A stretch of DNA of 10,931 nucleotides from Zygnema cylindricum (taxonomy: Eukaryota; Streptophyta; Zygnematophyceae; Zygnematales; Zygnemataceae). The DNA lies in assembly GCA_037447655.1 (NCBI GenBank), contig JBBHKE010001112.1, forward strand, positions 126,001-136,931, given 5' to 3'. This document shows, in pieces, positions 7,501-10,931 of this stretch. Position 1 is the first letter of the stretch. Every line of letters begins with the position of its first letter. The notes under the pieces were generated by a model, which had not been told where the DNA came from, searched no databases, and worked only from the letters and a program-made list of their open reading frames with translations. The position numbers and the translations under genes are program-made.

Positions 7501-8145
7501 GCCAGAGAGAGAAAGGGGGAGAAGGAGAGAGAAGAGAGAGAAGACAGTGTGGTGGAAGTTATGTCCAGTCAGTGTGCTTGTCTACCACTAGACGCATCAA
7601 CCATAGAGTGGACAAGCGAGAGGGAGAGGAAGAGGGAGAGGAAGAGGGAGAGGAAGAGGAAGAGTCCAAAACGTCATGAAAACCTGGGAAAAAAAAAAAA
7701 AACCTAAAAACAGACGACAACAGAAAAAAAAAAAACTAAACGAGTCAATCACATTTTCTTACACTTTAACTTCACCCGCAGGAGAGCCCTTTTTGTTGAG
7801 GTCGTAACCAAACATATTTCTCCGTAAAATGTACGGAATAACGTACGGAATTAGGGATACCGTGAGAAAAAAAGCGGCAACACTCATTCCAAAGTTAATC
7901 AAAATGGCTTTTCGAGAAATCCAATCAATTTCGAGCACAAAAAAAAATGTTACTGGAGCGAACAAAACAAGGAAAGAAAATACTGCCACTCGAAAAGGTT
8001 TCTTCGCAAGTTCGTCATTATAAGATGAAGGAGATGAACCAATGGTAGGAATTTCGGAGGAAGAGGCTTTATTATTATCGGAAGGAGAGAGAGTTTTACT
8101 TTCTCCTTTTTTTTCTGTGCCACGTTTGCGAAGATCGGGAGCCAT
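2099..8145 (-). CDS. ALG7: ALG7/DPAGT1: UDP-GlcNAc:dolichyl-phosphate GlcNAc-1-phosphotransferase, nine exons
   Basis: The enzyme transfers GlcNAc-1-phosphate from UDP-GlcNAc to dolichyl phosphate on the cytosolic face of the ER, the first committed step of N-glycosylation. Nine exons join in consistent phase at GT-AG sites. The assembled protein is about 443 residues (plant and human homologues about 400-430). Family landmarks appear in order: FGYDLNKKG and VPES (exons 1-2), LGFIDDVLD with the metal-binding aspartate pair near 179-180 (exon 3), [16 protein letters not shown] (exon 4), a broken VF-x-GDT and YFAGM (exon 5), LPQLINF (exon 6), PCPRHRLP (exon 7), [10 protein letters not shown] (exon 8). 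Residues such as KKGxPxG and [10 protein letters not shown] are closer to plant and algal than animal forms. Exons 3-6 carry about eight apparent single-base indels, so the literal reading is interrupted. Every catalytic motif is still recognisable, so I read this as a real gene with sequence errors rather than an old pseudogene. The identity is secure; intactness is not. Confidence 0.93.
2159..2739 (-). repeat. Intron 8: purine-rich tracts with two copies of the exon 8 tail
   Basis: The plus strand shows CT/CCCT tracts, so the sense strand is GA-rich. Decayed copies of the exon 8 end plus donor lie at 2639-2680 and 2498-2553. The first keeps TTCAGGTGAGGGAG exactly, with its donor 100 bases from the real one. 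The second has a longer exon match (GAACAGACGCTCTGCATA is shared) and a GTTAGT donor. Each copy is followed by a new purine tract. More pyrimidine-rich plus-strand sequence occupies 2190-2290. Confidence 0.85.
2740..2860 (-). CDS. ALG7: ALG7 exon 8
   Basis: The acceptor CTGGTGCAG precedes 2860. The first A completes lysine, then [40 protein letters not shown]. This is a strong match to the C-terminal part of plant-type enzymes (FD-TGLLTG, LVN-LR-FG, LCI-LL-FQ). The donor GTGAGG starts at 2739, phase 0. It is clean, and its last 50 bases or so are copied twice downstream. Confidence 0.93.
2861..3436 (-). repeat. Intron 7: purine-rich low-complexity intron
   Basis: The plus strand is dominated by CTCCCT, CTCTTT and TCCC runs from about 2935 to 3405 (GA-rich in sense). 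A purine tract starts about 35 bases after the GTAAGG donor. Non-repetitive islands separate the tracts, but I could not match them confidently to a neighbouring exon. Open frames here are microsatellite translations. Confidence 0.8.
3437..3477 (-). CDS. ALG7: ALG7 exon 7 (41-base micro-exon with CPRHR motif)
   Basis: The acceptor GCGGCCAG precedes 3477. The exon reads [13 protein letters not shown] plus AA of a lysine codon. The donor GTAAGG is at 3436-3431. PCPRHR-P is the conserved RHR catalytic signature of this enzyme, here near residues 376-383. The exon is clean, and its phase fits both neighbours. Confidence 0.92.
3790..4115 (+). repeat. Long GGGA then GA microsatellite in intron 6
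   Basis: About 3810-3960 is an almost pure (GGGA)n array with a few interruptions such as GGGT and GGGGA. About 3965-4095 is (GA)n with single G and T interruptions. It lies in intron 6 (3478-4136), so the transcript carries (TCCC)n and (CT)n. The plus strand, rich in GGG runs, could form G-quadruplex or triplex DNA. The rest of the intron, 3480-3780, is AT-rich with no gene seen. Confidence 0.95.
4137..4196 (-). CDS. ALG7: ALG7 exon 6 with a one-base deletion near its end
   Basis: A T run and GGGGACAG form the acceptor before 4196. The first T completes the serine from exon 5, then [16 protein letters not shown]. The expected S-I-P-Q end appears only if one T is added to the TT at 4149-4148. 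Corrected length is 61 bases, giving 20 whole codons and phase 0. The donor GTCACT starts at 4136. The exon corresponds to the SETLL-FF-PQ-NF helix of the family. Confidence 0.88.
4197..4914 (-). repeat. Intron 5: purine-rich tracts with three copies of the exon 5 tail
   Basis: CT-rich on the plus strand (GA-rich in sense) from about 4400 to 4910. Decayed copies of the exon 5 end with donor lie around 4747-4800, 4563-4620 and 4459-4512, each separated by (CTCCCT)n. Donor-like GT positions are 4748, 4564 and 4460, compared with 4914 for the real one. Copies 1 and 2 can still be read GVVG. All three copies also share a TAGGGATA block on the side away from the donor that exon 5 does not have. 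The acceptor-proximal part, 4200-4390, is AT-rich and unique. Confidence 0.88.
4915..5144 (-). CDS. ALG7: ALG7 exon 5 with several homopolymer indels
   Basis: The acceptor CTCTCCAG precedes 5144 and the exon opens [11 protein letters not shown] Pro/Ser-rich loop, [35 protein letters not shown] and [12 protein letters not shown] then follow in family order but in different frames. The simplest account is a missing base near 5122-5117 (position uncertain), one T missing at 5008-5007, one C missing at 4982-4980, one extra C at 4964 and one G missing near 4955. The Pro/Ser loop is longer than usual. The donor GTGGGG starts at 4914, leaving AG of a serine codon. Start and end of the exon are well supported; interior alignment is less certain. 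Confidence 0.85.
5145..5522 (-). repeat. Intron 4: pyrimidine-rich intron with a decayed copy of the exon 5 start
   Basis: GA-rich on the plus strand (CT-rich in sense). Minus 5318-5286 reads CCTGGTTTCAACCACTGGCA and on to CCTGG, matching the first 30 or so bases of exon 5, but the base pair before it is CG instead of the AG acceptor. A second local repeat is the pair beginning CTTTTGGGAGG at 5361 and CTTTTTGGAGG at 5397. Confidence 0.75.
5523..5776 (-). CDS. ALG7: ALG7 exon 4 with NxxN-GxNGLE motif and a one-base insertion
   Basis: The acceptor TTTGCAG precedes 5776. The first base A completes the valine from exon 3, then [14 protein letters not shown]. An extra G at about 5734-5732 shifts the frame, which resumes [16 protein letters not shown] and runs on through [19 protein letters not shown] and [20 protein letters not shown] to IACS. 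The NSVN-GVNGLE segment is a conserved cytosolic catalytic loop. The donor GTACGT is at 5522-5517, phase 0. The exon is 254 bases, one too many for the frame. Confidence 0.91.
5777..6310 (-). repeat. Intron 3: pyrimidine-rich intron with two G-rich/GA-rich blocks
   Basis: The plus strand has a (GA)n-type block at about 5782-5960 next to the exon 4 acceptor and a GGGGGA/GGGAGA block at about 6170-6304 next to the exon 3 donor. The sense strand is therefore CT/CCCT-rich. 5961-6165 between them is A-rich with no gene. The 6180-6300 block has many GGGG runs on the plus strand. Confidence 0.85.
6311..6401 (-). CDS. ALG7: ALG7 exon 3 with DD motif and a one-base deletion
   Basis: The acceptor TTGCAG precedes 6401. 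Reading begins [12 protein letters not shown] and then runs into two TGA codons, while the frame one base over continues [18 protein letters not shown]. Both halves match the family without gap, so one T is missing near 6366 (TT where TTT is expected). The aspartate pair is the metal-binding motif of this phosphotransferase superfamily. The donor GTATGT begins at 6310, leaving GT of the next valine. The exon is 91 bases; 92 would be in frame. Confidence 0.9.
6613..6655. repeat. 13-bp perfect inverted repeat (intronic hairpin)
   Basis: AAATGAATGTGTG at 6613-6625 and its exact complement CACACATTCATTT at 6643-6655, with a 17-base loop. It would form a stem in the ALG7 pre-mRNA. The stem is too short for a typical microRNA precursor, and no flanking TA or other duplication was evident. 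Confidence 0.85.
7290..7409 (-). repeat. Degenerate tandem repeat of the exon 2 donor flank
   Basis: In sense direction, three units of about 40 bases start at the donor. Each has an AT-rich head (TTATATATGTCTTTG, then a TTTGTACATTTCACTG type, then TTCATATATTTCTTTGG) followed by a CCC and CTCCCTCTCT tail. Only the first keeps the GTAAGT donor. Confidence 0.7.
7410..7497 (-). CDS. ALG7: ALG7 exon 2 (V128-V157)
   Basis: The acceptor TGGCCAG ends at 7498. Its first base G completes the valine begun in exon 1, giving [20 protein letters not shown], then [10 protein letters not shown]. This matches the conserved VPES-G-VVG-VFLV-FQ stretch and the second or third membrane helix. The donor GTAAGT starts at 7409, phase 0. 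The exon is 88 bases and clean. Confidence 0.93.
7618..7666 (+). repeat. 12-bp tandem repeat in intron 1
   Basis: The unit GAGGGAGAGGAA is repeated about three times and then degenerates to GAGGAA. It lies in intron 1 (7498-7762), so the sense strand is pyrimidine-rich. The rest of intron 1 shows nothing further beyond A runs near 7690-7740. Confidence 0.85.
7763..8145 (-). CDS. ALG7: ALG7 exon 1 (residues 1-127 plus two bases of V128)
   Basis: The start is the ATG at 8145-8143 in AAAATGGC context. An in-frame TAA lies 12 bases upstream, and this is the first methionine after it. A hydrophilic Ser/Lys-rich N-terminus of about 50 residues precedes two hydrophobic segments (about 52-72 and 80-106), expected as the first membrane helices. 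The exon ends with [20 protein letters not shown]. The donor is GTAAGA at 7762-7757, leaving GT of a valine codon. Reading through instead gives an immediate TAA. No frame error is seen. Confidence 0.93.
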
Positions 8146-8509
8146 TTTCTGGTCTTATGACAAAAAAAAGATAATTAGGATTTGAAAGGAGAAGTTAAAA
8201 ATTCAAGTCTTTTGAGGATTGGATTGCAAATAGAAACCCTAGAGATAGCATTTAAGAGAAAGACCTTAAAAAATGAGATCGACAATGCAAATTTTCCATT
8301 TTAGGTTAAGACTTAGGGCTCGAGTTAGGTTTAGCTGAAATAGGATTAGGGTTAGGGTTAGGGTGAGCGTTAAATTTGATGAAAAGGACAAGTATAAACT
8401 AAGTTTTTAGGTTATATAGTTTACAAACTGTACGATAAGATTCAGAAGTGATTAGGGTTATAATTTGAAAGTTACAATTTTAGGGTTCCGTTAGGTCACC
8501 AACCGACTA
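8146..8509 (-). promoter_or_regulatory. ALG7 5' UTR and upstream region with a telo-box
   Basis: AT-rich sequence upstream of the ALG7 start. AAACCCTA at 8234-8241 is the plant telo-box motif, about 90 bases upstream of the start codon. Further out are TTAGGG repeats. No clear TATA box or start site can be assigned. The promoter role is inferred from position only. Confidence 0.45.
8346..8363 (+). repeat. Interstitial telomere-like (TTAGGG)3
   Basis: Three exact TTAGGG units, flanked within 150 bases by scattered variants (CTTAGGGC, GATTAGGGTTAT, TTTTAGGGTTCC). Too short and too internal to be a chromosome end. It may be a repair scar or telo-box-like regulatory sequence upstream of ALG7. 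Confidence 0.8.
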
Positions 8510-8725
8510 CACCGCCAATCGTTATTAGCGTGTAAGTTTTTTTAGCGTATACGAATAATTAGCGTGGTTTACGCTAATTGGGAATTTGGAAATTTTCGAA
8601 GAAATCGTCTATTCTAGTTAGCAATTAGAGTTATTTTAAATAGTGTGGATAATTCTATTTGAGAGCGAAAAAAAAAAAAAGCGGGACGGAATTAGCGTAC
8701 ACAACGCTAATAACGATTAGCGGTG
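8510..8725. mobile_element. MITE-like element, 216 bp, TA-flanked
   Basis: The ends are inverted repeats beginning CACCGC and matching at 21 of 22 positions (8510-8531 against the complement of 8704-8725). A TA dinucleotide flanks each side (8508-8509 and 8726-8727), the target duplication of Tc1/mariner-type elements. The interior repeats the motif TTAGCGT in both orientations and holds a 9-bp palindromic pair (AATTAGCGT 8557-8565, ACGCTAATT 8571-8579). There is no transposase gene, so it would be non-autonomous. Superfamily is inferred from the TA alone. Confidence 0.8.
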
Positions 8726-8763
8726 TACTGTACTGTAGATTCCAAAATCCAAATGTAAAGAAC

Positions 8764-8775
8764 GCCACGTGGCAG
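8764..8775. promoter_or_regulatory. G-box palindrome GCCACGTGGC
   Basis: GCCACGTGGCAG contains the CACGTG core bound by bZIP/bHLH factors in plants. An identical 12-mer occurs at 10759-10770. No target gene can be tied to it, and a regulatory role is inferred only. Confidence 0.4.
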
Positions 8776-8917
8776 AAGAATAAGAATTATCAAAATAAAG
8801 AATCTACACAGTCCCGTTGTGTTTCCTCAGAACGAATATTCCAGATTCTGTTCTTTGGGAAAAGTTAATGAGGTTTCTCATGCCATATTTTAATAATTAT
8901 ACAGTTAAACCGGCTCA

Positions 8918-9079
8918 CCGTACAGATGCCGTACCGCATCAATTTTTGTAGGATAGGCAGAAGTCCAATTTATTGACAATTTTTCAACCATGTTCCGTAC
9001 AGATACGTACAGCCTCGATTTCTAAACGATATTTATATTTACCACTCCGCTTTTTCCCATATACGATACAGAAGTCCAA
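8918..9079. repeat. Diverged tandem duplication
   Basis: CCGTACAGAT occurs at 8918-8927 and 8995-9004, and CAGAAGTCCAA at 8958-8968 and 9069-9079, in the same order. This suggests an old duplication of a unit of about 75-110 bases. Sequence between the anchors is poorly conserved. Confidence 0.45.
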
Positions 9080-9132
9080 AACCTTTCGATGCCGGCTCGA
9101 GCGATTTTGTGGTACCGAACTCTATACAACTC

Positions 9133-9175
9133 CTGCCTCCACCCTCCTCCCTCCTCCCTCCTCCCTCCTCCCTCT
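9133..9175. repeat. (CCTCCCT)n pyrimidine repeat
   Basis: A 7-base unit CCTCCCT repeated about five times, in the same style as the intronic tracts of ALG7. A hexamer array of TTTTCC units follows at about 9240-9262. Confidence 0.85.
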
Positions 9176-9462
9176 TCAAATTAACTCCCTCTATTATGTA
9201 AATGGAAATACTTAAACTCAATTTTCCCATCTACCCCCTTTCCTTTTCCTTTTCCTTTTCAAAGTCTCTCTCCTTCCTTTGTACCCAAGCAAGAAAACAG
9301 ACGAGGGGACGGATTTCTATAAGGATACCACTAAAAGTACATATTTTCTTGACTGCTACGTGTCACTCACAAATTAGGAAAACCTAACAGCGTACGAACT
9401 AAATGTATTCATTTATATAAAGAAATATATGCCCCTTTTCACAATTGTCTCTTTCTTTCCTT

Positions 9463-9670
9463 AGAAAAGCTCCCATTGCGGAGCCCAATAAGTGCTCTTC
9501 AAATCCCACTCGCCGCTTTTACTGTTGTTCAACGATTTTTCGGACATCGTTTTTGGTTTTAATACCGGTCTTATCGAACCGCTCAACAACACCTGAATTG
9601 CAAAAAGTTGGAGCGTTTATTGAAGGCCTCCTCGAGAGACTTTGATCACCATTGGATCTGGCATCCAATA
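9463..9670 (+). CDS. Possible exon of an unidentified plus-strand gene
   Basis: A strong acceptor (pyrimidine tract plus CCTTAG ending at 9462) and a strong donor (GTAAGT at 9671) bracket 208 bases of relatively GC-rich sequence in AT-rich surroundings. Open segments read KAPIAEPNKCS, then in another frame VLFKSHSPLLLFNDFSDIVF and GFNTGLIEPLNNT, then in a third NCKKLERLLKASSRDFDHHW. As in ALG7, single missing bases would join them. SDIVFGFNTGL is vaguely like the PDLVV-FN-G motif of MYND/MSS51-C-type proteins, but this is a weak recollection. The third frame stays open past the donor to a TAG near 9783. It could equally be chance or a relic. Confidence 0.25.
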
Positions 9671-10640
9671 GTAAGTGAGGATTGGCTGCCACAGTTTCGA
9701 CCTATTAGGTGCCGGCATTGGAGGAAAAGGTCATCTTATTATCGAGACCCTTTTGAGAGATATGAGATTACACTTTTGCCATAGCGAGGCGGTAAAGAAG
9801 TGTTTTGAAAGTGTTTTGAAAATCATAATAACTCGGCTAACTTGTTATATATATATACTCAAATATATACAGATAACAAATTAGAACACTAGGCCATCAA
9901 GTTACGTGAATTTGTGTCAATTTTTTATCGAATTAAACAAAAAAAAGACAGCAATATTGTAAAAATGAACAAATTCGTACTTATTTGAAAGAAAAAAATA
10001 TATACATAAAAGAATCAGTGAAATACAGGAATCAAGGAATATAAAAATGGGTAAGAAAACCGATTTCAATAGTGAAATGAACAAAATGGGAAAGAAAAAC
10101 AAAACAAGGATAACTCCTAAGAGAGGAAAGCAAAAAGAAAAAAGACTTTAATTTGACAACATTCATTTCCCTTCTCAGAATCACAATATTGTGACTTTTT
10201 AACACAACAAAAAAGAAAGAAAAAATGAAAGAATGAAAAAAAGAAAAAGAATGGCAAAAAGAAAAAAATAAAAAATTGACTTCACAAAAAATGATGACAT
10301 TTAATCCATTTTAGTTCAAAAATTTTAAAAAATAAAAAAACAGATATCACCCTCCCAAAACAAAAAAAAAAAAAAAAGCTAAAAAACAGCCTTTTGACGA
10401 TTTAAATCTAATGTTACATCAAATATAAAAGAGGCCCTGAAAAAAAAAAGAGAAAGAAAAAAACGTAAAACCTAAACAACAAAAAATTAACGCATTTGCG
10501 TTTCTCTTGATAAAAAAAAAAAAACGTTTTTTCCTTCACCGATCTGAAGCTACAAAAAAATATAGAAACGCACTTTTAAAAATTATACAGAGAAAAAAAA
10601 AAAAACCTTTTCCCGAACCAATTCAAAAAGAAAATATAAA
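9671..10640. other. A-rich stretch without recognised genes
   Basis: After about 9830 the plus strand becomes strongly A-rich, with many runs of 8-15 A and AAAGAAA-type simple sequence. A 14-bp perfect palindrome TCACAATATTGTGA lies at 10181-10194. No coding frame is convincing; the minus-strand frame at 9917-10102 is poly-F/I/L translation of A-rich DNA. Confidence 0.6.
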
Positions 10641-10860
10641 CATGTGTGGGGGAAAAAAAAACAAAAAAAAGGAGCTTCCCCCTCTCACATCCCCCCGTGT
10701 CCCCCCCCCATCCCTTGCAACCTGTACCCCCCTCTCTCTCTCCCTCCCCCCCCGGGGAGCCACGTGGCAGCCCCTACACACCCCAAAAGGGCGAAAAAAG
10801 CGGCCAATAGGAAGGCAGGAATGTTGCCCCCCCCAAAGAGCTGATCCCAGGGGCCGGAGA
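10641..10860 (+). promoter_or_regulatory. GC-rich block with G-box and CCAAT box (possible promoter)
   Basis: An abrupt change from A-rich to C-rich sequence. It contains GCCACGTGGCAG (10759-10770) and GGCCAATAGG (CCAAT at 10804-10808), about 35 bases apart, and C runs of 8-9. This pairing is typical of promoters. Whether it drives a gene beyond the right edge is unknown. Confidence 0.35.
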
Positions 10861-10874
10861 AGAGGGAGACGAGA

Positions 10875-10929
10875 ATCTGGGGGGTGGAGGGAGAGGGGGG
10901 GGGGTGGAGGGAGAGGGAGAGGGAGAGGT
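10875..10929 (+). repeat. GGGAGA/GGGTGGAGGGAGA purine repeat at window end
   Basis: GGGTGGAGGGAGAGG occurs twice, then (GGGAGA)n runs to near the window edge. It resembles the intronic tracts of ALG7, so an intron of another gene is one possible setting. Confidence 0.85.
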
Positions 10930-10931
10930 AG

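Larger units (their letters stand above)
8726..9460. other. Noncoding stretch with short repeats
   Basis: No gene recognised. It contains a G-box palindrome (8764-8775), a diverged tandem duplication (about 8918-9079), a CCTCCCT array near 9133-9175 and (TTTTCC)n near 9240-9262. The last part, with the pyrimidine tract TCTCTTTCTTTCCTTAG ending at 9462, looks like the 3' end of a plus-strand intron. Confidence 0.5.

Noticed and set aside
8346-8363. A chromosome end
   Set aside because: Only three units, internal, with unique sequence on both sides.
8829-8862. Alternating GAA/TTC blocks resembling a heat-shock element
   Set aside because: The third unit is imperfect, the sequence is AT-rich, and no gene start lies next to it. 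Its presence in the same window as an HSP70 relic is not evidence of linkage.
10644-10844. 66-residue plus-strand frame rich in Pro and Lys
   Set aside because: Composition follows the A runs and C runs, there is no domain, and the sequence looks more like a promoter.

Overview
The window is eukaryotic nuclear DNA. It has spliceosomal GT-AG introns, AT-rich intergenic sequence with many A and T runs, very long GA/CT microsatellites inside introns, and a TA-flanked MITE-like element. The main gene most resembles plant and algal homologues, and a plant-type telo-box lies upstream of it, so a plant-lineage or algal host is favoured. The species cannot be fixed from sequence alone.

The centre is one nine-exon gene on the minus strand, running from 8145 down to 2099. 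It encodes UDP-GlcNAc:dolichyl-phosphate GlcNAc-1-phosphotransferase (ALG7/DPAGT1/GPT), the ER membrane enzyme that starts N-glycan assembly and is the target of tunicamycin. All nine exons could be placed from recognisable family sequence and matching splice phases: 7763-8145, 7410-7497, 6311-6401, 5523-5776, 4915-5144, 4137-4196, 3437-3477, 2740-2860 and 2099-2158. The product would be about 443 residues, the normal size for the family, once about eight single-base indels in exons 3-6 are allowed for. The outer exons 1, 2, 7, 8 and 9 are clean. The indels sit next to short homopolymers in the microsatellite-rich middle, so uncorrected assembly error is the leading explanation and early decay the alternative.

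The introns carry the most unusual structure. Ends of exons 5 and 8, together with their splice donors, are repeated several times inside the following introns, separated by purine-rich tracts. The start of exon 5 has a decayed copy in the preceding intron. The donor flank of exon 2 is also repeated. Whether the tract beside a donor is purine or pyrimidine on the sense strand agrees with base +6 of that donor in the seven introns where a tract lies near the donor.

Region by region: 1-30 is a short tandem repeat. About 260-770 (minus) is a decayed HSP70-family pseudogene. 772-2098 is AT-rich 3' flank. 2099-8145 is the ALG7 gene. 8146-8509 is its upstream region, with a telo-box and a short TTAGGG array. 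8510-8725 is a MITE. 8726-9460 is noncoding, with a G-box palindrome, a diverged tandem duplication and pyrimidine repeats. 9463-9670 may be an exon of an unidentified plus-strand gene. 9671-10640 is A-rich sequence with no gene seen. 10641-10931 is GC-rich, with G-box and CCAAT motifs and a terminal GGGAGA repeat, and could be a promoter or intron edge of the next gene.
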